A stretch of DNA of 43,339 nucleotides from Candidatus Uhrbacteria bacterium (GTDB lineage Bacteria > Patescibacteriota > Patescibacteriia > JACQSD01). The position numbers and the translations under genes are program-made. Under the pieces are notes generated by a model. The model saw nothing but the letters and a program-made list of their open reading frames with translations. It did not search any database and had not been told where the DNA came from. The stretch covers positions 1-43,339 of the forward strand of contig JACQSD010000040.1 of the NCBI GenBank assembly GCA_016206165.1, in the 5' to 3' direction. Shown one piece after another: positions 1 through 5,607 of this stretch (position 1 is its first letter; each line of letters begins with the position of its first letter).

Positions 1-34
1 ATTTAGAGTTTCGGATTTAGAGTTTAGAATTTCC
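1..34. repeat. AT-rich word repeat (TTTAGAGTTT family), fragment
   Basis: Two copies of a GATTTAGAGTTT-like word lie next to each other. The same words return between the L,D-transpeptidase gene and miaA (39468-39600) and at the right end of the window (43321-43339). It is a non-coding, low-complexity intergenic repeat, cut by the window edge. Confidence 0.5.
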
Positions 35-75
35 GATCTGTGGTTTCCTTCCACCAACGATACGTGAGCGAAGCA

Positions 76-726
76 ATGGTTTTTCATGAGCAGTTTCGCA
101 CTGCTCGTGTTCGTCGTCGTTGGACAATCGAGCGCGCAGCACAAGAACTCTCTATTGCACCTATGTACTTGCAGGCGATTGAAGAAGGGCGATGGTCTTC
201 GCTCCCGGGCGGGCTCTATGCGCGGCAATTCGTGCGGCGCTATGCGGAACTCTTAAATCTCGATCGGAGCGAAATCACTGCGCTCTTTGATGAGACGGCA
301 AGTGCAGCATGGGAGTCGCTTGAACGCCGGCAACTTGATGTCCCACAGATTCCACGAATTGCGTTTTCGCTCTGGCGCATGCTCCGCGTGGTTGGGGGCG
401 TTGCCGTCATTGGAGTCGTTGGATTTTATTTTTGGTCGGTTGGCTCGGCCATGCTTGAGCCGACACTGCTCGAGATCGATCTCCCACAATCCGAAATCGT
501 GATTACGGAACCCACATTTGTCGTGAAAGGGAAGAGCGATGCAGAGGCACAACTTACGGTGAATGGCATGGCATTACCCCTTCGCCCGGATGGGAGCTTC
601 GAAACATCACTCATGCTTCTTGAGGGACAAAATACCATTCGTCTTGTCGCTGAACGAAAGCAACGAAAACAACATGTGATTGAGCGAGTCGTGACGGTAG
701 TGAATCAAATGCAGAATGCAAAATGA
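76..726 (+). CDS. RodZ-like helix-turn-helix membrane protein
   Basis: Single-pass membrane protein of 216 residues. The N-terminal ~70 residues form a RodZ/Xre-type helix-turn-helix (FRTARVRRRWTIERAAQELS, then a YLQAIEEGRW recognition region). A hydrophobic segment follows at about 100-128 (VVGGVAVIGVVGFYFW). The extracytoplasmic part (about 130-210, with FVVKGKSDAEAQLTVNG and LLEGQNTIRLVA) resembles the glucodextranase-B/Big-like domain common in Patescibacteria HTH proteins. RodZ couples MreB to cell shape in model bacteria; a similar envelope role here is inference. ATG 76 is preferred because the HTH begins right after it. GTG 40 in the same frame is possible. Neither has a good SD. The stop overlaps the start of the inverted repeat that brackets the next gene. 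Confidence 0.75.
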   Translation: MVFHEQFRTARVRRRWTIERAAQELSIAPMYLQAIEEGRWSSLPGGLYARQFVRRYAELLNLDRSEITALFDETASAAWESLERRQLDVPQIPRIAFSLWRMLRVVGGVAVIGVVGFYFWSVGSAMLEPTLLEIDLPQSEIVITEPTFVVKGKSDAEAQLTVNGMALPLRPDGSFETSLMLLEGQNTIRLVAERKQRKQHVIERVVTVVNQMQNAK

Positions 727-738
727 AGAATGCAGAAT
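707..738. repeat. Left inverted repeat bracketing the four-helix-bundle gene
   Basis: A 32-bp segment made of the word ATGCAGAAT. Its inverted copy lies at 1103-1134, just after the stop of the four-helix-bundle gene. Both outer 10-11-bp blocks match exactly and the middle is divergent. Confidence 0.6.
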
Positions 739-739
739 T

Positions 740-1099
740 ATGACGCACAAAGTAAATGATCTGAAAGAACGAACAAAGAAATATGCATTACGAATCATGA
801 AACTTGTCGCATCTCTTCCAAATACAGTATCCGGGAGGATCATTGGGACACAGTTATTTCGGAGCGGGACGTCGACTGCAGCGAACTATCGCGCAGCATG
901 CCGCGCGCGGTCAAGAGCGGATTTTATCTCAAAGATTGGTATCGTCATTGAAGAAACAGATGAGTCTGCGTTTTGGTTGGAGCTTATTATCGATAGCGGA
1001 TTATTGAAAAAGGAATTAGTCGAAGGCCTGTTGCAGGAAACGAATGAGATTCTTGCGATTATGATTTCATCGAGTAATTCCGCGAGAAAAAACAGATAA
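740..1099 (+). CDS. Four-helix-bundle (IVP/S23-type) protein
   Basis: A 119-residue protein of the four-helix-bundle family first known from 23S rRNA intervening sequences (PF05635-like). Diagnostic stretches are the helix with IMKLVASLPNT, the conserved IGTQLFRSGTSTAANYRAA block, and the helix FISKIGIVIEETDESAFWLEL. The family forms homopentamers with a basic surface, but its cellular role is unsettled. ATG 740 (MTHKVNDLKERT) matches the family N-terminus; ATG 716 is in frame but lies inside the repeat. The gene sits between rodZ-like and recA and is bracketed by inverted AT-rich repeats at 707-738 and 1103-1134, which suggests it arrived as a cassette. No SD is visible. Confidence 0.85.
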   Translation: MTHKVNDLKERTKKYALRIMKLVASLPNTVSGRIIGTQLFRSGTSTAANYRAACRARSRADFISKIGIVIEETDESAFWLELIIDSGLLKKELVEGLLQETNEILAIMISSSNSARKNR

Positions 1100-1102
1100 T
1101 GT

Positions 1103-1134
1103 ATTCTGCATTTTGCATTTTTAATTCTGCATTT
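1103..1134. repeat. Right inverted repeat bracketing the four-helix-bundle gene
   Basis: Inverted counterpart of 707-738, with words ATTCTGCATTT. It ends five bases before the recA start codon, so recA has no separate leader beyond this repeat. Confidence 0.6.
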
Positions 1135-1138
1135 ATCT

Positions 1139-2206
1139 ATGCCTAAAGAGTTACCAGCAAAATTGAAAGCAGTTGGGGAAGCGATTGACCAGATCAAAGA
1201 GCGATTTGGTGACGGGTCAATCATGCGATTTGGCGAGGCAAAGCGATCAATCGTCGAAGCAATCCCCACAGGCTGCCTCTCGCTTGATCTCGCGCTTGGC
1301 GTTGGCGGCGTGCCGCGTGGGCGCATTATTGAAATTTTCGGTATGGAGGCATCGGGGAAAACAACACTCGCACAGCATATTGTGTCCGAGGTGCAGAAGT
1401 TGGGCGGCGTTGCTGCGTTCGTTGATGCGGAGCATGCGCTTGATCCCGAGTATGCAAAAAAGATTGGAGTCAAGGTTGATGAGCTCTTGATTTCGCAGCC
1501 AGACACCGGTGAGCAGGCGCTCGAGATTGTCGAAACACTCGTCCGATCAAATGCAGTGGACGTGATCGTTATTGACTCGGTTGCCGCGCTTGTGCCAAAA
1601 GCAGAAATTGAGGGAGAGATGGGGGATTCACACATGGGGTTACAAGCACGACTGATGAGCCAGGCACTCCGGAAGCTTACGGGCATTGTTTCAAAAACAA
1701 AAACCACTGTTATTTTTATCAACCAGATCCGCATGAAGATCGGTATTGTATTTGGAAATCCGGAAACGACGACGGGCGGCACCGCGCTCAAGTTTTATTC
1801 CTCGGTTCGTATTGAGGTGCGTCGTTCTGCGCAGATTAAGCAGGGGGATAAGATTATCGGCAATCGTGTGAAGGCAAAGATTGTGAAAAACAAAGTCGCG
1901 TCGCCATTTCGGACGACGGAATTCGACATCATGTACAACGAAGGCATATCGGTCGCAGGAGATTTGCTCGATACGGGAGTGATTCTTGAGGTGGTAAAGA
2001 AGAATGGCAACTCCTATAGTTACGGCGAAACAAAGCTTGGTGTGGGGCGTGAAACGGCAAAGCAGTATCTTCGTGAGAATCCAAAACTCTTGGCAGAGAT
2101 TCGAGCGAAATGTATCGCGGCAGCAGAAACCAAAGAGCACGGTGAGATCACGAAAGGGGTGAACGGCGGCGAAGATGATGATGTCACTCCACCACCAGAG
2201 GAGTAG
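1139..2206 (+). CDS. recA: Recombinase RecA
   Basis: ATP-dependent DNA strand-exchange protein for homologous recombination and SOS induction; 355 residues, full length. Walker A is GMEASGKTT (about 68-76), where the commonest form is GPESSGKTT. Walker B is VIVIDSVAALVPKAE. Loop L1 follows as EGEMGDSHMGLQARLMSQALRK in two overlapping conserved stretches, and the L2 region reads GNPETTTGGTALKFYSSVR, with Thr where Asn is usual. The acidic C-terminus (NGGEDDDVTPPPEE) is typical. The start follows an AT-rich repeat without an SD. A repeat and a hairpin terminator lie downstream. Identification is secure. Confidence 0.98.
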   Translation: MPKELPAKLKAVGEAIDQIKERFGDGSIMRFGEAKRSIVEAIPTGCLSLDLALGVGGVPRGRIIEIFGMEASGKTTLAQHIVSEVQKLGGVAAFVDAEHALDPEYAKKIGVKVDELLISQPDTGEQALEIVETLVRSNAVDVIVIDSVAALVPKAEIEGEMGDSHMGLQARLMSQALRKLTGIVSKTKTTVIFINQIRMKIGIVFGNPETTTGGTALKFYSSVRIEVRRSAQIKQGDKIIGNRVKAKIVKNKVASPFRTTEFDIMYNEGISVAGDLLDTGVILEVVKKNGNSYSYGETKLGVGRETAKQYLRENPKLLAEIRAKCIAAAETKEHGEITKGVNGGEDDDVTPPPEE

Positions 2207-2212
2207 ATAAAT

Positions 2213-2280
2213 TTCCCTCTCCTCGAGGAGAGGGGTTCCTGGCGGGCCGAGCGAGCGTAGGCCCAGGGAAGGGTGAGGTT
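2213..2280. repeat. Family-A palindromic repeat, degenerate copy
   Basis: The core CCCTCTCCTCGAGGAGAGGG is present with a right arm GGGTGAGGTT. A GC-rich stretch (2231-2267) separates core from arm, and the left AACCTCACC arm is missing. It lies between the recA stop and its terminator. Confidence 0.75.
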
Positions 2281-2293
2281 CTCTAAAAGAAAC

Positions 2294-2327
2294 AACCCCG
2301 ACGCGCGTGAGCGGTCGGGTTATTTTT
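2294..2327 (+). terminator. Intrinsic terminator of recA
   Basis: Stem CCCGAC (2297-2302) pairs with GTCGGG (2314-2319) and is followed by TTATTTTT. Confidence 0.75.
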
Positions 2328-2413
2328 ACCCGAGGGGTTTCTATGATTCTCTATGAAATGTTGCGATAGCAACAAAATATAGAGCAATTGATTTTCTTGT
2401 AAATTTTATTTTT

Positions 2414-2462
2414 GTCCCGGTCGGGACATTATTGATATTTTCAAAACATGTCCGGTCGGACA
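2414..2462. promoter_or_regulatory. Pair of related 14-bp palindromes, operator-like
   Basis: GTCCCGGTCGGGAC (2414-2427) and TGTCCGGTCGGACA (2449-2462) are perfect palindromes sharing the core CCGGTCGG. Their centres are about 35 bp apart in AT-rich DNA. The spacing and shared core suggest a dimeric repressor site, but no promoter hexamers or target gene could be linked with confidence. Confidence 0.3.
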
Positions 2463-2593
2463 TAAAGTGGAATAACATCCGCCTCTCGCCCTCGGTATAC
2501 CTCCGTCCGGCATGCGCCGGACTGCGGGGCTAAGCCATTCGGCAAACGCGGCGGATTTGTAACTGCCAGCCACACAGGGCGCGGGGCCAGTTA
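2463..2593. other. Non-coding spacer with GC-rich hairpins
   Basis: No plausible gene. A GTCCGGC/GCCGGAC hairpin lies near 2504-2521. A longer stem GTAACTG...CAGTTAC lies near 2558-2594. These look like generic dispersed palindromes. Confidence 0.4.
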
Positions 2594-2626
2594 CAAAAAG
2601 AACCGCTGGGTGGCGGTTTCGGTTCT
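2594..2626 (-). terminator. Terminator of the HepT/MntA pair
   Basis: Read on the minus strand, AACCGC (2613-2618) and GCGGTT (2601-2606) form a stem followed by a C and a T-run (A-run at 2595-2599 on the plus strand). Confidence 0.6.
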
Positions 2627-2657
2627 TCACACTAAAGAACTCCTCGACAATGCAAGG

Positions 2658-2975
2658 TTACTGTAGACCTTTTAAGAGTGTAGGGATTTCTCTCACAGCG
2701 ACATCATAGACGATTGCAATATCAACGTCCATATAGTCATGAACCAGTTTATCACGCATTGCCATAACTTTTCTCCATTCGACATGAGGATATTTCGCTC
2801 GAGATTCTTTTGAAAGTCGTTTTGATGCCTCGCCTATGTTTTCGATAAGTTTAATGATCGCGAATTGAAGCTGTTCATTGTGTGTGAATTGTTCGGATGA
2901 GATGCCTGATGTGAATTGGATAACCTTATCACAAAATTCTCTGATCTCCTGAAGGTAGATATTATCTCTGTCCAT
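2658..2975 (-). CDS. HEPN toxin, HepT-like (DUF86)
   Basis: 105-residue HEPN-domain protein of the DUF86/HepT type. The catalytic motif RDKLVHDYMDVD fits RxxxxHxY, the RNase signature of the family. In characterised MntA-HepT modules the HEPN protein is the toxin and the nucleotidyltransferase neutralises it by adding AMP to the HEPN tyrosine; the Tyr of HDY is present here. ATG 2975 overlaps the end of mntA by 14 bp, indicating translational coupling; TTG 2981 is an alternative. The order (nucleotidyltransferase first, HEPN second) is the usual one. A terminator follows at 2594-2626. Confidence 0.9.
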   Translation of the reverse strand: MDRDNIYLQEIREFCDKVIQFTSGISSEQFTHNEQLQFAIIKLIENIGEASKRLSKESRAKYPHVEWRKVMAMRDKLVHDYMDVDIAIVYDVAVREIPTLLKGLQ

Positions 2976-3252
2976 ACACAAGTTTAAGATCGCGCTCGAT
3001 CTCCGGGCGAAGGAATTTATTCACACCGCCTTCAGTGATAAGATCGATGTCGATATTGAGCACTTCGCGAAGTTCTTGGTCAAGCTGGAGATAACGAGAG
3101 AAGGTTGGATACCCATTAAATTTAACAAGTATGTCAATATCGCTTTTTGGGGTTGCTTGGCCACGTGCAATACTACCAAAAACACCCGCGTATTGGATAT
3201 CAGCGCGCTGGAGAACCGGTTTTATTTTTTCTTGCAATGTGGTGAGCTCCAT
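2962..3252 (-). CDS. MntA-like nucleotidyltransferase antitoxin
   Basis: Minimal nucleotidyltransferase (MNT) of 96 residues. It has the pol-beta motif GSIARGQATPKSDIDILV, with the metal-binding DxD in SDID, and a third Asp in NIDIDLIT. Known MntA proteins AMPylate their HEPN partner; the adjacent overlapping hepT-like gene supports this. The start at 3252 is chosen because the protein then begins MELTTLQEKIKPVL and because a -10-like TACACT lies at 3261-3266, putting the transcription start within a few bases of the ATG (probably leaderless). ATG 3270 is an in-frame alternative. Confidence 0.88.
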   Translation of the reverse strand: MELTTLQEKIKPVLQRADIQYAGVFGSIARGQATPKSDIDILVKFNGYPTFSRYLQLDQELREVLNIDIDLITEGGVNKFLRPEIERDLKLVYGQR

Positions 3253-3260
3253 ATGCGATG

Positions 3261-3290
3261 AGTGTATCATGATTTTTAGCGTGATGTCCA
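3261..3290 (-). promoter_or_regulatory. Promoter of the MntA/HepT pair
   Basis: On the minus strand TGGACA (3285-3290) and TACACT (3261-3266) are 18 bp apart. The expected start lies at the mntA ATG, implying a leaderless mRNA. Confidence 0.45.
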
Positions 3291-3291
3291 G

Positions 3292-3320
3292 CACAAAGAA
3301 AACCGCCGGGAGGCGGTTAT
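3292..3320 (-). terminator. Terminator of efp
   Basis: Minus-strand stem AACCGCC/GGCGGTT (3312-3318 with 3301-3307), then TTTTCTTT. It lies between efp and the promoter of the toxin-antitoxin pair. Confidence 0.65.
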
Positions 3321-3323
3321 GTT

Positions 3324-3379
3324 GTCATCCCGGGCTACGACCCGGGATCCATGGATGCCGGATCAAGTCCGGCATGACA
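3324..3379. repeat. Double-hairpin palindromic repeat (TCATCCCGGG type)
   Basis: Two hairpins in tandem, CCCGGG-CTACGA-CCCGGG and TGCCGG-ATCAAGT-CCGGCA, bounded by GTCATC and TGACAT. This is the widespread extragenic palindrome type. It sits five bases after the efp stop. Confidence 0.7.
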
Positions 3380-3383
3380 TTTG

Positions 3384-3971
3384 CTACTTCCTCTTCTCAT
3401 CATCCCCTGCGCGTTCGACGTATTCGCCGGTGTCCGTGTTGATGATGACATCTTCACCTTCTTTAATGAAGAGCGGAGCCTTCACGACAAGACCATTCTC
3501 GAGCGTAATGTCTTTCGTCACACCACCCGCGGAATCTCCGCGCACACTCGGAGGTGCGCTTGTTACCTTGAGGCGCACTTTTGGTGTGATTTCGACGTTG
3601 ATTGGGTTTCCATTGAATTTTAAAATTTGTACTTCTGTCCCTTCCTTCAGATAGTCCTTTTTACTCCCCATGGTTGCGTCATCAAATGAGAACTGTTCAA
3701 AGCTCACATTGTCCATGAAGTGCGACCCTTGATGATCGTTGTACAGAAAATTTGCTTTCACACGCTCAAGATCTGCTTCCTGCACCGATTCTCCTGGATG
3801 AAAACTCACTTCGAGTGTTTTTCCGGTGATCAAATGTCGCAACTTTGTCTGCATCACCGGCTTCCGTTGCTGCATGCGCAAAAAATTCGATGTCTGCACA
3901 ATGTATGGTTCTCCATCACGAAGAATCACGACACCGGGCTTAATGGAATTGAGTGAGGGGAGAACGGACAT
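3384..3971 (-). CDS. efp: Translation elongation factor P
   Basis: EF-P (195 residues) relieves ribosome stalling at polyproline. All three domains are present: N-terminal KOW-like domain (MSVLPSLNSIKPG to about 65), central OB domain (with FLYNDHQGSHFMDNVSFEQ) and C-terminal OB domain ending in the signature KAPLFIKEGEDVIINTDTGEYVER. The tip loop that carries PGKG with the modified lysine in E. coli reads MQQRKP here, with Gln at the modification position by simple alignment. No epmA/epmB-type gene is nearby. ATG 3971 is chosen because the protein then begins with the family N-terminus; a short in-frame extension would read into a repeat. Confidence 0.97.
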   Translation of the reverse strand: MSVLPSLNSIKPGVVILRDGEPYIVQTSNFLRMQQRKPVMQTKLRHLITGKTLEVSFHPGESVQEADLERVKANFLYNDHQGSHFMDNVSFEQFSFDDATMGSKKDYLKEGTEVQILKFNGNPINVEITPKVRLKVTSAPPSVRGDSAGGVTKDITLENGLVVKAPLFIKEGEDVIINTDTGEYVERAGDDEKRK

Positions 3972-3975
3972 TTTG

Positions 3976-4022
3976 CAACTAGCCACTCGCTCCTAGCCAG
4001 AAGCTAGAAGCCAGAAGCAGAT
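3976..4022. repeat. CTAGC/CCAGAAG word repeat
   Basis: A low-complexity run of words such as GCTAGAAGCC and CTAGCCAGAAG between rpsR and efp. A related GCAGCTAGCAGC run lies in frame inside dnaE (24950-24984). Confidence 0.5.
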
Positions 4023-4023
4023 G

Positions 4024-4284
4024 TTAGCTCACGTACGGCACAATCGCCATGAAGCGGGCGCGTTTGATTGCCTCGGCGAGCCGACGCTGATGCTTTGCGC
4101 AGATACCCGTTTTGCGCGTTGGAAGAATTTTTGAGTACGATGACATGAAGCGTCGCAGCGGTACATCATTTTTGTAATCAATGTCATCAATCCCGTGCAT
4201 ACAAAAGTAGCAGGAGAGGTCTTTTCGATAGACGCGGTGTCGCTGGCGCGATCCACCTTGTTTTGGTTTTGTGAGTCGAGGCAT
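4024..4284 (-). CDS. rpsR: 30S ribosomal protein S18
   Basis: Small-subunit protein S18 (86 residues), which binds S6 on the ribosome platform. The core RRFMSSYSKILPTRKTGICAKHQRRLAEAIKRAR is diagnostic (seen in consecutive conserved pieces). It keeps CYFC plus CAKH, consistent with a zinc-binding (C+) form. It is the last gene of the rpsF-ssb-rpsR operon, immediately after ssb. Confidence 0.97.
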   Translation of the reverse strand: MPRLTKPKQGGSRQRHRVYRKDLSCYFCMHGIDDIDYKNDVPLRRFMSSYSKILPTRKTGICAKHQRRLAEAIKRARFMAIVPYVS

Positions 4285-4286
4285 AA

Positions 4287-4736
4287 TTAAAACGGAATAT
4301 CTTCCACTTTAATATTGTCGTCAGGGGCGGGTTCTGCTGGCACTTCGATTGTCGGTATGGTGTTTCCTGGATTTGTTGACGGCGCTTCGGCTGGTGCGCC
4401 TCCCTCTGGTTTTCCATCAAGCATGATCATGTTGTCGAGAATAATCTCCGTGCGATATTTCTTCACTCCTTGTGGGTCGGCCCAGGATCTCGTCTGGAGG
4501 CGGCCCTCGATATAGACCTTTTTCGCCTTTCGTAAATATTGGCCACAGATCTCTGCAAGCTTGCGCCAGGCAACTACATTGTGAAATTCAGATTTTGATT
4601 GAAGCTGCCCGTTTGTATCTTTCCAGCGAAAACCGGTGGCAACAGAAAATGTGCAGACTTGCGTACCCTGTGGCGTCGTCCGAGACTCCGGGTCAGCGGT
4701 GAGACGGCCAATAAGCATGACTTTGTTTAAATCCAC
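4287..4736 (-). CDS. ssb: Single-stranded DNA-binding protein
   Basis: SSB (149 residues) binds ssDNA in replication and repair. The OB fold opens with VDLNKVMLIGRLTADPE, with conserved FHNVVAWRKLAEICGQYL and VYIEGRLQTRSW. A Pro/Ala-rich linker leads to the acidic tail DDNIKVEDIPF, the protein-interaction tip. GTG 4736 is preferred since it places the start directly at DLNKVMLIG as in homologues. An upstream in-frame ATG (4757) lies inside an ATGTAAC word repeat. Operon order rpsF-ssb-rpsR is the classical one. Confidence 0.95.
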   Translation of the reverse strand: MDLNKVMLIGRLTADPESRTTPQGTQVCTFSVATGFRWKDTNGQLQSKSEFHNVVAWRKLAEICGQYLRKAKKVYIEGRLQTRSWADPQGVKKYRTEIILDNMIMLDGKPEGGAPAEAPSTNPGNTIPTIEVPAEPAPDDNIKVEDIPF

Positions 4737-4739
4737 AGT

Positions 4740-4802
4740 ACATGGAGCATGTAGCATATAACATGTAACCTTTCATTTGTTACATGCTTCATGTTACATG
4801 AT
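4740..4802. repeat. ATGTAAC word repeat
   Basis: Inverted and direct copies of TAACATGTAAC and GTTACATG fill the rpsF-ssb gap. Similar runs lie at 9791-9868, 11936-11993 and 18677-18722, each beside a gene start. Confidence 0.6.
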
Positions 4803-4808
4803 GCGTGA

Positions 4809-5288
4809 TTAGATTTCTGGTTTTTCGAGCAACTCATCCAACTTTTTTGAAAGTTCTTCTGTCGAGAGTTGCGGTGCCGGAGGAACGACTGCTGCTGCAG
4901 CGATCGGTTCTGGTGTCGCAACCTCAACACGTGCGGCATGTGCCATCTGTCGTGCGAGTTTTTCTTGTAATGCGCGCTCGCGGGCAAGTTGCTCCTCGGA
5001 TTTTGTTGGGATCTTCACGATCTGAAATCGCAATATTTCTGGCATGAGTTGTAATGATTGCTCGAGCGGTTTCACGTGCTCCGATTCCATGTCGAATTGC
5101 ACGAGTTCATATGTCCCGTGTGTTGACGCTTTAATTTTGTACGCAAGTTTCCTCCGTCCAAGGTGATCTTCTCGGACAATGGTTGCTTGAGAACCGCGGA
5201 TTTTTTCCGTGATTTGACTTGCGATTGCCGCAACCTCTGTATCCGCAACGTGTTGCGGGAGGATCGCAAGGAGTTCGTATCGTTGCAT
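4809..5288 (-). CDS. rpsF: 30S ribosomal protein S6
   Basis: S6 (159 residues), partner of S18. The core spans residues 1-95 (RYELLAILPQ, HLGRRKLAYKIKASTHGTYELVQFD, LMPEILRFQIVKI). A long charged/alanine-rich tail follows (about 96-159, ending LSKKLDELLEKPEI) and is longer than in E. coli. A GAGGAG lies about 17 bases upstream of the start, rather far for an SD. It is the first gene of the rpsF-ssb-rpsR operon, driven from about 5404-5432. Confidence 0.96.
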   Translation of the reverse strand: MQRYELLAILPQHVADTEVAAIASQITEKIRGSQATIVREDHLGRRKLAYKIKASTHGTYELVQFDMESEHVKPLEQSLQLMPEILRFQIVKIPTKSEEQLARERALQEKLARQMAHAARVEVATPEPIAAAAVVPPAPQLSTEELSKKLDELLEKPEI

Positions 5289-5343
5289 GAATGGGTCACG
5301 ATCATCTCCTCATTCCGATCCAGACGAGTCGTCCGGATATGGC

Positions 5344-5363
5344 CCCTCCGGCGAGCCGGAGGG
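5344..5363. repeat. GC-rich hairpin upstream of rpsF
   Basis: Perfect 9-bp arms CCCTCCGGC and GCCGGAGGG with a two-base loop. It would lie in the rpsF 5' leader if the promoter at 5404-5432 is used. Confidence 0.5.
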
Positions 5364-5403
5364 CAGAATCAACAGAGTATCGTGCCTTTTTGAACGTTCG
5401 CCC

Positions 5404-5432
5404 ATGGTATCATAAGGGCAGGAACTGTGCAA
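5404..5432 (-). promoter_or_regulatory. Probable promoter of rpsF-ssb-rpsR
   Basis: On the minus strand TTGCAC (5427-5432), 17-bp spacer, TACCAT (5404-5409) preceded by TGA. Confidence 0.45.
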
Positions 5433-5467
5433 GGGGGTTATTTTATGGCATAGTAAGAGGAGTTATG

Positions 5468-5606
5468 CCCTGTAGTGAAACTTCGCCCATCAGCTTGCGG
5501 TTGATTGATGAACGACAAGAAAGTGGAAATATTGAAGGACTCAAAAATAATGACATGCTTTATTCTTGGGATCCGTGAGGATCTCAGGCGAAGTTCTACT
5601 ACAGGG
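5468..5606. mobile_element. 139-bp MITE-like element with 20-bp terminal inverted repeats
   Basis: The left end CCCTGTAGTGAAACTTCGCC (5468-5487) and the inverted right end (5587-5606) match at 18 of 20 positions. The interior has no recognisable gene. The element ends two bases before the start codon of the RNA methyltransferase. No flanking target duplication is obvious. It could be a miniature transposable element or an integration remnant. Confidence 0.45.
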
Positions 5607-5607
5607 T

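Noticed and set aside
886..1791. Long open frame on the minus strand across recA
   Set aside because: Shadow of recA on the opposite strand; no start signals, Ser/Ile-rich low-quality translation.
2406..2630. 74-codon minus-strand frame downstream of recA
   Set aside because: It runs over palindromes and the HepT terminator; no coding character.
5291..5578. 95-codon plus-strand frame upstream of the methyltransferase gene
   Set aside because: It overlaps the rpsF leader and the MITE-like element; no SD at its start and no recognisable motif.
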